64,000 nt of DNA from Desulfobacterium sp. (GCA_016342325.1 JAEINR010000007.1:1-64000), one strand, 5' to 3'; shown: positions 1-9,100, counted from the first letter of the stretch. Notes: a model not told the origin generated them from the sequence alone. Translations and numbers: made by a program.

Positions 1-154
1 AACGACTCAGTGGGATCTGAGCAACGACTCAGTGGGATCTGAGCAACGACTCAGTGGGATCTGAGCAACGACTCAGTAAGATCTGAGCAACGACCCAGCA
101 AGACCTGAGCAACAGGGCAATGAAATCTGATCAACGAATCGGCGAAATGCGATC
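1..154. repeat. 22-bp tandem repeat array, about 7 units
   Basis: Units begin with aacgactcagtgggatc and end in tgagc, with a strict 22-base period. Copies 1-3 (1-66) are identical, copy 4 differs at two bases, and copies 5-7 (89-154) decay progressively. The last unit reaches the stop codon of the exonuclease gene on the minus strand, so the array sits directly at its 3' end. There are no unique spacers, so it is not a CRISPR. The array probably continues beyond the left edge of the window. Confidence 0.9.
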
Positions 155-1562
155 ACAGGGTTGTGAGATAGGCCGCCAGCCACTCCAGAATAGCCTCCTG
201 CTCCCCATCAAGATCACCCATGGCCTTAAGGGAATCGATCTCTTCCCGGGCAGGATCGCAGGTCAATTTCACATCATTTCGATATCCATGCACGGGTTCA
301 GTAGAAGAACGGAGCCGGTCCAAGTACTCACCATGCTCGGCAAGGGCTTGGGGTGTCGCCAGGTCGGGGTAATTCCTGACCACGACGCGTTGGGCAAGCG
401 CCTGCACCCTGGCTGATGAAATCCGACTTACCACACCCATTTTCTGATCATTGGATGCCTGATGAAACACCCCTATGTCCGCCTTGTCCCGTTTGGAGAA
501 AAAACCGGATTGATAAAGGGATGCGTCAAGGTCAAGATCAGGTACAAACGCGTATTTAAACTCCCGGTGATGGATCACCAACCGCTGAAATGCGTCCGGA
601 TCACCTTGAATACTCGCTATATTCGCGTCACACTGTTCTCTCTGATCTTCGGTCAAACGCCCCCAGAATCGCTCCAAAGGGGGGAGTACGATTTTTGACT
701 CACCATAGCGTTTCCGAATAACAAAGGGGCCGGTCCCTGAATCCGGTTCAAAGGGCAGTATTTCGGCATTGTCGAGCCTAAGCCACAGACTCTGGTTTGA
801 GTAAGCGGTTGAATGGCCGAGACTTACCACCGGCGCCATATACATGACGCCTGCGCCAAAGGAAACCGAGACCATGATACAGAGCCTGTGTCGCCCGAAC
901 ACCGATTGAAATTTTTCGTCGATCGCCTCAACCCTTGCCTGATCCTTTCGCTTGTCGAAAAAGTCGAGGCTATAGCTCCACATGCTCGTTTCCCCAGCAA
1001 GCCGCTTGGCAAGCGCAAGGGTTGCCTCCACATCGGTCATGGCATCATGGGCCCTGCCCGATTGAACCAGACTGTTTTTCTGACTAATCAACTCAAGTTT
1101 CATGGAAGGCTTGCCGTCCCGCTCGGGCCATCGCACCGGGCTGGGCTTGAAGATCCGGTAAAGGGTCGCTAGGGGAAGTAGATCCATGCGACAGCAGCCA
1201 TTGGCATACTGGTGGGAGTAGGGATCCAGCAAATTCCTATAAAAGGCGAATCGCAAAAACTCATCGTCAAACCCAAGGGTGTTGTAACCAATGCTGATGG
1301 TTCCGGGCGTGTTGACAATCCCGTGAATAACAGCCATTGCCTCGTATTCACAGAGGCCGGACTTCAGATCATCCGGGGTGAGCCTATGGGTGATAAAAGC
1401 GCCGGGGGAAGGTACAACATCCGGGCGCAGGGAAACAGTAACAGCATACCGGTCGATCTCCTTCAGCGCCATGTCCGTTCGAATGGCGGCAAAGGTAAGA
1501 ACTTGATCAAAGGCAGGACTGAGACCGCTTGTCTCGATGTCGTAGAAAAGAAATGTTTTCAT
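153..1562 (-). CDS. sbcB: Exodeoxyribonuclease I (SbcB family)
   Basis: The 469-residue product matches exonuclease I in length and layout. This enzyme digests single-stranded DNA 3' to 5' in recombination and mismatch repair. The DEDDh exonuclease signature is visible: the DIET motif supplies Asp8 and Glu10, an asparagine/aspartate pair lies near residue 95 (GYNTLGFDDEF), and the HDAMTDVEAT motif near residue 172 gives the last His and Asp. The C-terminal half corresponds to the SH3-like and helical exonuclease I domains. No good ribosome-binding site precedes the ATG; the upstream sequence is AT-rich. The gene follows the rpsI terminator and so needs its own promoter. The 22-bp tandem repeat abuts its stop codon. 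Confidence 0.9.
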   Translation of the reverse strand: MKTFLFYDIETSGLSPAFDQVLTFAAIRTDMALKEIDRYAVTVSLRPDVVPSPGAFITHRLTPDDLKSGLCEYEAMAVIHGIVNTPGTISIGYNTLGFDDEFLRFAFYRNLLDPYSHQYANGCCRMDLLPLATLYRIFKPSPVRWPERDGKPSMKLELISQKNSLVQSGRAHDAMTDVEATLALAKRLAGETSMWSYSLDFFDKRKDQARVEAIDEKFQSVFGRHRLCIMVSVSFGAGVMYMAPVVSLGHSTAYSNQSLWLRLDNAEILPFEPDSGTGPFVIRKRYGESKIVLPPLERFWGRLTEDQREQCDANIASIQGDPDAFQRLVIHHREFKYAFVPDLDLDASLYQSGFFSKRDKADIGVFHQASNDQKMGVVSRISSARVQALAQRVVVRNYPDLATPQALAEHGEYLDRLRSSTEPVHGYRNDVKLTCDPAREEIDSLKAMGDLDGEQEAILEWLAAYLTTL

Positions 1563-1586
1563 AAATTAAAAATGTTCATAAATTAA

Positions 1587-1623
1587 AAAAAGGGACCAGG
1601 CATGAGCATGCCTGTCCCTTTTT
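1587..1623 (-). terminator. Rho-independent terminator of rplM-rpsI
   Basis: The arms aaagggac(c)aggcatg and catgcctgtcccttt form a long GC-rich hairpin. On the minus strand a run of seven T follows it. It lies 24 bases past the rpsI stop codon and ahead of sbcB. The A tract on the other side could make it work in both directions. Confidence 0.85.
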
Positions 1624-1646
1624 CCAAACAGATAAACAAGAGTTTT

Positions 1647-2042
1647 CTATCTCTTTGAGAACTGAAAACGGGCTCGTGCACCCTTTTGACCGTATTTTTT
1701 ACGCTCTTTGACCCGGGCGTCCCTGGTAAGGCAGCCAGCTTTTTTAAGCACACCCCTTAACTCGGGATCCGCCATCACAAGTGCCTTTGTGATACCGTGC
1801 CTGACAGCTCCGGCCTGTCCCATGATACCGCCGCCAAGGACAGTCACATTGATATCAAAGGCGTCCTTCTTGTCAGTAAGCTCAAGGGGGAGTTCAAGTA
1901 TCTCCCGGGCTGTACCCAGAAGAAAGTACTCATCAAGCGCCCTGTTGTTGACTGTGATTTTGCCGGTTCCGGGCTTCATCCAAGTCTTTGCCACGGAACA
2001 TTTTCTCTTACCAGTAGCGTAATAGATGTTTTGGTTTTCCAT
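1647..2042 (-). CDS. rpsI: 30S ribosomal protein S9
   Basis: The 131-residue protein is full length for uS9. It has the N-terminal [12 protein letters not shown] motif and the [19 protein letters not shown] core. The basic C-terminal tail ends in FQFSKR, which reaches the P-site tRNA in the ribosome. It lies 26 bases downstream of rplM, the standard bacterial rplM-rpsI pair, and a strong terminator follows. Confidence 0.97.
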   Translation of the reverse strand: MENQNIYYATGKRKCSVAKTWMKPGTGKITVNNRALDEYFLLGTAREILELPLELTDKKDAFDINVTVLGGGIMGQAGAVRHGITKALVMADPELRGVLKKAGCLTRDARVKERKKYGQKGARARFQFSKR

Positions 2043-2068
2043 AAAGTATTTCCAGTCCCTTTTATCGA

Positions 2069-2503
2069 CTAAATTTCAAACGTCTCAGGCTGCTGAGCGG
2101 CATGGGGATGCTCGGCACCAGCATAGACGAACAATTTGCTGTTAAGTTTTCTACCGAGCCTGTTCTTGGGAAGCATTCCCCGTACAGCCTTGATAACCAG
2201 CTCTTCGGGTTTTTTCTCCAAAAGCTCTTTTGCCGTGGTAGACTTCAGGCTTCCAGTGTATCCGGAATGACGATAATAGGTCTTCTGGTCCCATTTGTTC
2301 CCAGTGAGCTTTATCTTGTCTGCATTGACCACGATAACCCAATCCCCGGTGTCTGCGTGGGGGGTAAACAGAGGATTGTGCTTACCTCTGATCCGTGCAG
2401 CAACTTCTGAAGCAAGCCTGCCAAGGACCTTATCCTTGGCATCGACCACGCACCAATTCTCTTTGTTGTCAGTTCTTTTCGCGCTATATGTATATTTTTT
2501 CAA
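2069..2503 (-). CDS. rplM: 50S ribosomal protein L13, TTG start
   Basis: The product is uL13, with [17 protein letters not shown] near the start, then [12 protein letters not shown] and [13 protein letters not shown]. The frame is open upstream to 2542. However, the codon at 2501-2503 is TTG with an AGGAG ten bases ahead, and it gives 144 residues, close to the usual 142. The product then begins (M)[11 protein letters not shown] as in homologues. The 13-residue upstream extension is therefore unlikely to be translated. It is cotranscribed with rpsI. Confidence 0.93.
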   Translation of the reverse strand: MKKYTYSAKRTDNKENWCVVDAKDKVLGRLASEVAARIRGKHNPLFTPHADTGDWVIVVNADKIKLTGNKWDQKTYYRHSGYTGSLKSTTAKELLEKKPEELVIKAVRGMLPKNRLGRKLNSKLFVYAGAEHPHAAQQPETFEI

Positions 2504-2539
2504 TTTTCTCACGCTCCTGTTTCGTAAAATAATTTGAAA

Positions 2540-2568
2540 CAATTACTCTATTATCATAAAAATGTCAA
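2540..2568 (-). promoter_or_regulatory. Candidate sigma-70 promoter for rplM-rpsI
   Basis: On the minus strand a perfect TTGACA (2563-2568) is followed after 17 bases by TAATTG (2540-2545). The -10 match is weak, but the spacing is right. The site lies between the bactofilin stop codon and the TTG start of rplM. Confidence 0.45.
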
Positions 2569-2576
2569 GTGCTATT

Positions 2577-2984
2577 TTAAAGTTCGATCTTCTTACCAAC
2601 CCCTACCCTGGGGTCGGTTTTACTGTTTTTACCGGCTTCTAGGGCCATTTTCTGTGAGGTCTTACAGGTGACCTCGGCATTCAGAATTCCACCATTTTCG
2701 ACAATGAGATCCTTGCACTCCACCTTTCCGGCACAACTTCCCGTCGAAAGAATAATCAACTCCTTGGAAGCGTAGATATCCCCTTCAAAACTGCCGCCTA
2801 TGGTCATACTCGTGACCCGGGCATCCGAGTGAACCTCGCCATCCTCTGCAATGATGACCGTCTCTCCCTCGATGGCACCCCTGAGGCTTCCCTTGATGAT
2901 CAGCTTTCCGCGGCTCACAATCGAGCCATCGATCTTCAGTTCCCTGTCAATGATCGACAGGTTCATCCGCTCCTTTTTTCCCAC
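2577..2984 (-). CDS. Bactofilin (polymer-forming cytoskeletal protein)
   Basis: The 135-residue protein carries the bactofilin domain. It shows repeated short beta strands with I-x-G-x turns (GKLIIKGSLRGAIEG, MTIGGSFEGDIYASKEL) that build a beta-helical filament. The start is GTG, supported by AGGAG eight bases ahead. The preceding carboxypeptidase gene ends one base upstream, so the two are coupled. In Helicobacter pylori the bactofilin CcmA works with Csd peptidoglycan enzymes to set helical shape. The same partners are encoded directly upstream here, so a cell-shape role is inferred. Confidence 0.9.
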   Translation of the reverse strand: MGKKERMNLSIIDRELKIDGSIVSRGKLIIKGSLRGAIEGETVIIAEDGEVHSDARVTSMTIGGSFEGDIYASKELIILSTGSCAGKVECKDLIVENGGILNAEVTCKTSQKMALEAGKNSKTDPRVGVGKKIEL

Positions 2985-2985
2985 G

Positions 2986-4497
2986 TTAGTTCTCCTGACC
3001 TGTATAAGGTTTTAAATCGATGTATAGCCTGCCAACCTCGGTATTTCCCCGGGTGGTCACCACGTAGTAATGCCGACCCTTTTGGTGTATGGAGTAGCGT
3101 TTCATCAAAACATTTTTTCCTGTATCAACAACACATCCCCGGTCCTCCCCGGTGTTGACACTTGAGTTGCCGACAAACCCCTTGAAGTTGACCGTAAAAT
3201 TTGAAGGATCGATGCCCGGGGTTACAATATCCTCGATCTCAAAGGTATCCCCAACGATCAGTTCCACATGCTCAAAATTCCCTACCTCCCGCCGCCTGTT
3301 GTTTACTTTTATTCTGTATACCATGGAGGAATCCTTTTCAAGCGGCTCCGACACAATGGGTTGATCCCCGGAAACACCCGTATCAGGCATAAAATCAAGA
3401 TACACGCTTCCGCATGGATAGAAATCTTTTTTCCCGATAATCCGCGTTTCCTGTTCTATCCGGACTTTTTTCCCCATATCGTTGAGCCTGCTGCCCAGGC
3501 CGACGATATCAACGCTCAACCCACGTTCGTAGTTGACCTCCATATCCAGAACTTCCACACTGTCATTGGGTTTCACCTGGAGGTGTTGCCCCTTCATGAC
3601 AACCATGGGAACAGAGTCGTTCACCGAAATGACCATATATTTAAGCTCAGGCTTTTTCAGATCCACTCCCGGTGTCTCAGGCACAATGTTGAGAAGCTCC
3701 ATAAATCCGTTGATGGCGTAGATGTGCTGGCGCACCCTCTGCTCCAGGGGAAGCGCCTTGGCACTCTCGACGCCGAAGGCGGGAATCTTCCCCGTATAGA
3801 GCGCATAGTAGGTGGCGGATTTCCGCTGCTCCTCATGGATAGTATCCGTTTTCCGGGTCATATGGTTGTTGAAGTGAAAAAAATGATCAGGATTCTTGAT
3901 ATGGGAATTTATCTTGGTGATCACCGTCTTTGCCATCACCTCAAGATCGATGACGTCACCGGTTTTGGGAGACACAAACGATTTGGCGTCGGCAATGATG
4001 GACTGGCCGAACCGGGAGGGATTTTTCATGGAATCGACCCATTTTTCACTGTAGACCCCTGATCCCTCGTGGAGATTCAACAGGCAATCGCTCTCATGAA
4101 TCAGCTGTTTTAGCACCTTAACAACCTTGGCCTCATAGTTGGCAACATGATCCTCTGCAAATTTACGATTCATATCCTCGTTCACCTTCCGTTTCTGCTG
4201 GAGGATGGAAGGAAAATTAGCCCGGGGCACGACAATGAGATTTCCGGTTTCAAGGGAGAAATCAGCATAAAGATCGGCGGCTAGAAACCCGCCAGGCTCA
4301 TCCCCCTGGATCCCGCCGATGAGAAGCAAGGTCTTTCCCGGCTTTGCTCCGTAGACCTTATAAACGTGAAGCTCGTTATCGCTACCTTCGTAAAACACGG
4401 TATGGGTTGTTTGGGCAACCGCTTGCCCCCAGACGAAACAACTTCCCAAAATAGCTGCCACCATGAGCAGACAAGATTTAAAACAGAGGTTCATCAT
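2986..4497 (-). CDS. Csd4-like D,L-carboxypeptidase (M99 family)
   Basis: This 503-residue exported metallocarboxypeptidase has a signal peptide ending near AVAQ (residue 29). The zinc site is GGIQGDEPGGF plus NLHEG. The ligands would be Gln64, Glu67 and His143, with Gln where most M14-type enzymes have His. Helicobacter pylori Csd4, which trims muropeptide tripeptides to set helical shape, has the same unusual Gln ligand. The likely catalytic Glu lies in PAFGVESAKAL, near residue 245. The C-terminal half looks like the extra beta domains of M99 proteins. The start overlaps the upstream stop by one base (TAATG). The family call is strong; the substrate is inferred. Confidence 0.85.
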   Translation of the reverse strand: MMNLCFKSCLLMVAAILGSCFVWGQAVAQTTHTVFYEGSDNELHVYKVYGAKPGKTLLLIGGIQGDEPGGFLAADLYADFSLETGNLIVVPRANFPSILQQKRKVNEDMNRKFAEDHVANYEAKVVKVLKQLIHESDCLLNLHEGSGVYSEKWVDSMKNPSRFGQSIIADAKSFVSPKTGDVIDLEVMAKTVITKINSHIKNPDHFFHFNNHMTRKTDTIHEEQRKSATYYALYTGKIPAFGVESAKALPLEQRVRQHIYAINGFMELLNIVPETPGVDLKKPELKYMVISVNDSVPMVVMKGQHLQVKPNDSVEVLDMEVNYERGLSVDIVGLGSRLNDMGKKVRIEQETRIIGKKDFYPCGSVYLDFMPDTGVSGDQPIVSEPLEKDSSMVYRIKVNNRRREVGNFEHVELIVGDTFEIEDIVTPGIDPSNFTVNFKGFVGNSSVNTGEDRGCVVDTGKNVLMKRYSIHQKGRHYYVVTTRGNTEVGRLYIDLKPYTGQEN

Positions 4498-5540
4498 TAT
4501 CCCTTTGATTGCGCGAGAGGCATATCCCGCCGGAGCATCAAGCCACCGTCATCGTCATAGACAAACACGGTGGCAATCTTAAAGGAGTCAGGCGCGGAAT
4601 GGCTCTTTACCCTGAAATTGACCGGTTTAAAATGAGCGATGGAAAAGTATTGCCCTTTCCTGTAAATGGCGGGTTTCCCCTTATCAATAGCAACCGTGGG
4701 GACCACCATCCAGTCGGCACTATGCTCAGCATCGGGCTTAAGAATGACAAAGACATAGCCTGAAATATTAGTTGAATCAACAGAGGTATTCCTGATGTTA
4801 AAGCGCACAAGCAGATCACCGTTGTTCCCGTCATTGACAACCCTGAGCCCCTCGACGCCGACCGTTCCCAGAAGGGATTTCACATCCTTGGCTGACCCAT
4901 CGGCCTTCAGCTTGTCAGCCTTCAGCTTGTCGGCCTTCAGCTTGTCAGCCTTCAGCTTGTCGGCCTTCTGCCTGTCAGCCTTCAGCTTGTCGGCCTTCTG
5001 CCTGTCAGCCATCAGCTTGTCAGCCTTCAGCTTGTCGGCCTTCTGCCTGTCAGCCTTCTGCTTATCGGCCTTGATTTTCTTCTGCTTCAGTACCTGTTCC
5101 TGCTTGACCGCCGCCACCTGGCTCACGGAGCCGGAGGCCTTTTTTGACCCGGTATTTCCGTCACTATTGACAACATTGTCCGCTGGGGATCCCCCAACAG
5201 CAATAGCTGAATCATTTCCGGATAATACCAGGCGAGCCATGAGGATCTCCTTCTCGCCGACCAGCTGCTGCACTCTCTTCTCCTGGGCGAAAAGGCGCCG
5301 GGTCAATTCTGACCGTTCAGCCCCGGAAGTGGTGTAGAGATAGACAAACACGCCAGCAGTAGCTGTTGAAAAGAACGTCAATATCGCCAGAAGCCCAACA
5401 AGGGGCCTAATCCAGGCGGCAGAGGCAATTTTCCCGATTTCATCGATAAAGTAGAGCTCTGTCTTAATCTTTCGTTTGACCGGAACCGGCCGAGAATGAG
5501 CCTTTAGTTCTTTTTCCAGCTCTCTCGATATATCTTCCAT
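4497..5540 (-). CDS. Membrane-anchored coiled-coil protein with KAD pentad repeats
   Basis: The 347-residue protein has a basic cytoplasmic N-terminus of about 40 residues, one membrane segment at about 44-66 and a short coiled coil at about 72-98. A highly charged stretch of about twelve K(A)D-(K/R)-(L/Q) pentads follows at about 157-215. A C-terminal beta-rich domain of about 125 residues has no family I recognise. The position between the YkuD and Csd4-like genes, with a 37-base overlap upstream and a one-base overlap downstream, suggests it anchors or links the shape enzymes. Csd5 of Helicobacter has a comparable one-TM scaffold layout, but no sequence similarity is claimed. Confidence 0.75.
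   Translation of the reverse strand: MEDISRELEKELKAHSRPVPVKRKIKTELYFIDEIGKIASAAWIRPLVGLLAILTFFSTATAGVFVYLYTTSGAERSELTRRLFAQEKRVQQLVGEKEILMARLVLSGNDSAIAVGGSPADNVVNSDGNTGSKKASGSVSQVAAVKQEQVLKQKKIKADKQKADRQKADKLKADKLMADRQKADKLKADRQKADKLKADKLKADKLKADKLKADGSAKDVKSLLGTVGVEGLRVVNDGNNGDLLVRFNIRNTSVDSTNISGYVFVILKPDAEHSADWMVVPTVAIDKGKPAIYRKGQYFSIAHFKPVNFRVKSHSAPDSFKIATVFVYDDDGGLMLRRDMPLAQSKG
4901..5070. repeat. 15-bp in-gene tandem repeat (KAD pentads)
   Basis: About eleven copies of a 15-base unit, plus-strand form cttcagcttgtcggc, with third-position and L/Q variants. They encode the K-A-D-K-L/Q array of the membrane coiled-coil protein. The near identity of several copies suggests recent expansion by slippage or recombination. 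Confidence 0.9.
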
Positions 5541-6847
5541 ACCCCCTCCTCTTGAATCAACACTAGCTTTTTCAATCCCGTCTCCCTGAAATTGTTGGCC
5601 CGATAATCCTGGAGGAATGTGACCACACTCCTTTTTTCGCCCTTGTCTATCTTAAAATTCCTACCAACCACCTTAATGGAGTTGTATTTTTTTGCAAGTC
5701 TGCGTTTTCTTGCAACCCACCGGCTTTTATTCATCCCGTCCGAAAAAAACCTTGGGGAATAGAAGTCGGCATAGGCTTTCAGATCCTTTGAAGACCAGGC
5801 CGCAAGCCAGGCTTCCACGGGCTTCTGCAACGTTCGCCCAAGGCTGATTTCCAAATAGAGTTTCTTGGCAGCTGAAGCAATCAGGCCGGTGTTGCCGACT
5901 TCACCCTTTGGAAAGGTCTGAAACAAATCACCCGTAATCCGGTAACCCCCATCTGCTTTGTGGACAAAGAGCTTTCGTTTCCCAAGGGCGACCCGCTTTC
6001 CTCCAAGCTCGATCCCCATGTCGAGGAACAGGACAAAGACATTCTTTTCCTTGTAAATACCAGGGGAGTCCATTGAAATCCGAAACTTAAGATCCTCCCC
6101 GGCTGCCTGTTTTCGCAACTTCCACCATTGATTCCACCATTGAATATTCGGAAGATAGCCAGGATCGTATAGGGACAAATACTCTTGGTATGTGCCGGAT
6201 TCAATGGCCCCAACCCAGGCTGAGACAAATGAAAGCATCCCCCGACGCTCCTGGTCGATCCTTTCAGGCGCTGCATAGGAGATGCTATCCACCATGACCA
6301 CCGGCGTCGCCCCCGTGGACACAAACTTGGTAAGTCGAAGGATATCCTTATCGTTCATGGCGATGCAGCCGTTGGAATCCATGGGTTTCAACTGCTTGTT
6401 GGTTCCGTGGAGCCAGATGGCGTTTCCGTTCTTCCCCTCCTGCCTGTCAAGAAAATTCGGGTAGTCCGTTGGAAACGCCTTTTTCCCGTAGACCGGAGAG
6501 AGGTAGCGATCCTCATACTCATCGGTTAAAAAATAGACCCCTTCGGGTGTTTTTTTGTCCCCGGACTTCAGCTTGTTTCCGGCGGTCGCGCCGGTGGAAC
6601 ACGGAAATTTAAACCGCTCATACACACCCTCATTGTTTGACGAATAAAGAAACACCTGCTGGGTACTCTTTTCCACCATAACGGCATTGATATTCTTCGG
6701 CAAAAGGATCAGGGCCTCAGGTCGTTTGACCGGGGCACCAGACGTATCCTTTGCTGCAAAAGCCGTTTTTGCAGTGTAGTTAACCCCAAGCAACACTCCA
6801 ACCAAGACCAGGCAGATACCTGCCACTCTTCCAAAACGCTCCATCAA
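5504..6847 (-). CDS. YkuD-family L,D-transpeptidase/carboxypeptidase with NTF2-like tail (Csd6-like)
   Basis: The 447-residue protein has an N-terminal membrane or signal segment (residues 8-24). A YkuD domain follows at about 50-180, with the catalytic motif HGTNKQ...MDSNGCIAM (His147, Cys161). Two NTF2-like alpha/beta modules follow at about 200-310 and 335-445. Csd6 of Helicobacter pylori, an L,D-carboxypeptidase needed for helical shape, also joins YkuD to an NTF2-like domain; here the NTF2 unit seems doubled. It starts three bases after ruvB ends and overlaps the next gene by 37 bases. Transpeptidase rather than carboxypeptidase activity is possible. Confidence 0.82.
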   Translation of the reverse strand: MMERFGRVAGICLVLVGVLLGVNYTAKTAFAAKDTSGAPVKRPEALILLPKNINAVMVEKSTQQVFLYSSNNEGVYERFKFPCSTGATAGNKLKSGDKKTPEGVYFLTDEYEDRYLSPVYGKKAFPTDYPNFLDRQEGKNGNAIWLHGTNKQLKPMDSNGCIAMNDKDILRLTKFVSTGATPVVMVDSISYAAPERIDQERRGMLSFVSAWVGAIESGTYQEYLSLYDPGYLPNIQWWNQWWKLRKQAAGEDLKFRISMDSPGIYKEKNVFVLFLDMGIELGGKRVALGKRKLFVHKADGGYRITGDLFQTFPKGEVGNTGLIASAAKKLYLEISLGRTLQKPVEAWLAAWSSKDLKAYADFYSPRFFSDGMNKSRWVARKRRLAKKYNSIKVVGRNFKIDKGEKRSVVTFLQDYRANNFRETGLKKLVLIQEEGVWKIYRESWKKN

Positions 6848-6850
6848 TTC

Positions 6851-7903
6851 TTAAAACAACTCCATCTGATAGTTAATGCCAAGATGTTCATAGGCTTCGG
6901 CCGAAGCCTTGCGACCGGCCGAGGTACGCATCACCATACCGATCTTCAACAGATAGGGCTCGACCACATCCACCAGGGTATCGGTCTCCTCCTGCAGGGT
7001 TGCCGACACCGCCTCGATACCCACGGGCCCCCCCCTGTAAAATTCGATGATTGTCTTCAAATAGTTTCGATCCAGCACGGTGAGACCCTTTGAATCGATA
7101 CCCTCAAGGGACAGGGCCGCCTCCACACTCGACCGGGTGATCTCCCCCTTTGAACGAACCATGGAGTAGTCACGAACCCGCTTCAAGAGCCGGTTGGCAA
7201 TCCTGGGGGTCCCCCTGGATCGCTTTGCCAGTTCAAAGGCACCGGAATCGTCCATGGGAACGCCTAAAAGCTTGCCCGACCGCTTGACAATGGTGACCAA
7301 CTCTTCAGCAGTGTAAAAATCCAGGCTCCTGAAGATGCCGAACCGGTCCCGCAACGGAGAGGAGAGCAATCCCACCCGGGTGGTCGCCCCCACAAGAACA
7401 AACCGCTTAAGCTGGTACCGATGACACCTGGCATTGAGGCCCGTATCAAAGACAAAATCCACGGCATAATCTTCCATGGCCGGATAGAGAAACTCCTCCA
7501 CCGTCTTGGGAAGCCTGTGAATCTCATCAATGAACAGAATATCACCATTGCCGAGATTGGTGAGCATGCCGATGAGATCCCCCCCCTTTTCCAGGGCGGG
7601 TCCGGAGGTGATGGTGAGGCCTCCTCCCATCTCATTGGCGATGATGTGGGAAATGGTGGTCTTCCCAAGCCCGGGCGGACCGTGGAGCAGCACATGATCC
7701 AGGGATTCCCCCCGCATTTTTGCCGCCTGGATGGCGATCTTGAGGGTCTCCACCGTATCGGCCTGGCCCACATAATCATCAAAGCACTCCGGCCTGAGGG
7801 ACACCACCTCGGACGCCGTATCCGTGGGTTGACTCTCCGGGGAGCTCAGCACCTCTGGTTTTTTTTCGTCCTTTGAAGAAAATGAAAGAATGCCATCGGT
7901 CAT
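6851..7903 (-). CDS. ruvB: Holliday junction branch-migration ATPase RuvB
   Basis: This is a 350-residue AAA+ motor that drives branch migration of Holliday junctions with RuvA. It has Walker A GPPGLGKT near residue 69, Walker [11 protein letters not shown] near 121, sensor [18 protein letters not shown], and the C-terminal winged helix with [10 protein letters not shown]. The N-terminus carries about 30 extra polar residues before the [11 protein letters not shown] motif. It is the last ruv gene of a ruvC-ruvA-ruvB order and is followed after three bases by the YkuD shape gene. Confidence 0.97.
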   Translation of the reverse strand: MTDGILSFSSKDEKKPEVLSSPESQPTDTASEVVSLRPECFDDYVGQADTVETLKIAIQAAKMRGESLDHVLLHGPPGLGKTTISHIIANEMGGGLTITSGPALEKGGDLIGMLTNLGNGDILFIDEIHRLPKTVEEFLYPAMEDYAVDFVFDTGLNARCHRYQLKRFVLVGATTRVGLLSSPLRDRFGIFRSLDFYTAEELVTIVKRSGKLLGVPMDDSGAFELAKRSRGTPRIANRLLKRVRDYSMVRSKGEITRSSVEAALSLEGIDSKGLTVLDRNYLKTIIEFYRGGPVGIEAVSATLQEETDTLVDVVEPYLLKIGMVMRTSAGRKASAEAYEHLGINYQMELF

Positions 7904-7976
7904 CTGGAGAGATTCCCTCTATAAATACAAATCAGGCAAGACAAAATTTGCCGGTATGGAAAGATTCCAATGCCCA

Positions 7977-8618
7977 TCAGGGTGCATCCCCCTTATAAAC
8001 TTCGTCGAACAGCGCCTCAGGGGTGGTAATTTCGGGATTGCGTTCCAGGGCCCCGGCAACCATAGCCTTGGCAACCCCGACGGTGTGGCCAAGCTGGCCT
8101 GTCAGCACCCCCACAACCTGGTCGATCACCGCCTGAATAGAAACGGAGTGCCCCCGAACATCGCCAGCGGTTTTAGTAGAATCACAGCCGTCCGCTTCCC
8201 TTACAAACAGCACCGCCTTGCCGTGGAGGGCTGCAACAATTTTCTGGGCCGTTCGCTTCCCTATCCCCTTGAGGGTGGCAAGAAAGGCGACATCTTTGGT
8301 CTCGATGGCCCTGGCAATGGTTGACACCGGATGTTCCATGGCCTTGGCAGCCTTCAGGGGACCGATGGCGTCCACGGATATGAAAAGCTGAAAAAAGGCT
8401 TTTTCTTCCTCTGAGTCAAATCCGATGAGCACCGGTTTTGGTTGGCGCTCGGTCTGGTGGTAGTAGATATAAAGACTGACATCCCCGTCAGCCACCTTGC
8501 CTTGTACGGTCTCGACCACCGTTGCAGGCAGCAGGATCTCATACCCCACCTGGTTTGCCACAAGAAGGATGTTATCATTCTCAAGCTTCAGCACCCGCCC
8601 CTCCAGGTAACCGATCAT
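7977..8618 (-). CDS. ruvA: Holliday junction DNA helicase subunit RuvA
   Basis: The 213-residue protein has the OB-fold start MIGYLEGRVL, helix-hairpin-helix motifs (FISVDAIGPLKAAKAM and LKGIGKRTAQKIV) and a C-terminal domain III (residues 155-205) that contacts RuvB. It is full length for the family. Its start overlaps the ruvC stop by four bases (ATGA), so translation is coupled. About 70 bases separate it from ruvB. Confidence 0.96.
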   Translation of the reverse strand: MIGYLEGRVLKLENDNILLVANQVGYEILLPATVVETVQGKVADGDVSLYIYYHQTERQPKPVLIGFDSEEEKAFFQLFISVDAIGPLKAAKAMEHPVSTIARAIETKDVAFLATLKGIGKRTAQKIVAALHGKAVLFVREADGCDSTKTAGDVRGHSVSIQAVIDQVVGVLTGQLGHTVGVAKAMVAGALERNPEITTPEALFDEVYKGDAP

Positions 8619-9100
8619 AATTCCCGCTCCCTGCGATAAAACCCTGCAAGGGCAAGGGCAAGGGCATCGGACGCATGAAAGGGCCTGATGGGGTCGGGAT
8701 GATTTAATATATTTCTCACAGATCTCTCCACCTGATGTTTATCAGCACGGCCCGACCCTGTGACCACCTTTTTGGCCCCTCGAACGGACAACTCTTCAAC
8801 TTTAGCCCCGGCCTTGAACGCAGCAACAAGGAGGACGCCTGAAACTTTTCCGAGCATAATACCCGATCCTGGATATTTTTCAAGGGAGAAGATATCCTCG
8901 ATCACCACCAGGTCCGGCTTTTGAAGGCATAGAAACTCATGAACTTTTGTGTAGATGGTGTTGAGGCGAAGATAGGTGGGGTCGCTTTTATCCGTAGCAA
9001 TACTGCCAAAAGAGTAACCGGCGACCCGTGCGTTCTCCCCCTCGACCACGCCGATTCCGGTGCCTGCAAGGCCCGGGTCGATACCAACAACTTTTACCAT
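8615..9100 (-). CDS. ruvC: Crossover junction endodeoxyribonuclease RuvC
   Basis: The 161-residue Holliday junction resolvase has the acidic residues of the RNase H-like fold: Asp8 in VVGIDPGLAGTG, Glu in VVIEDIFSLEKYPGS, and the C-terminal HASDALALALAG with its Asp. Length and motif order fit RuvC. It starts 13 bases after the ybgF stop, so the ruv genes lie at the end of the tol-pal transcription unit or close to it. Confidence 0.96.
   Translation of the reverse strand: MVKVVGIDPGLAGTGIGVVEGENARVAGYSFGSIATDKSDPTYLRLNTIYTKVHEFLCLQKPDLVVIEDIFSLEKYPGSGIMLGKVSGVLLVAAFKAGAKVEELSVRGAKKVVTGSGRADKHQVERSVRNILNHPDPIRPFHASDALALALAGFYRREREL

Noticed and set aside
1..154. Possible CRISPR array
   Set aside because: Units are contiguous 22-mers with no spacers between them.
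3268..4062. 264-codon open frame opposite the Csd4-like gene
   Set aside because: It lies wholly inside a conserved metallocarboxypeptidase gene and has no family features.
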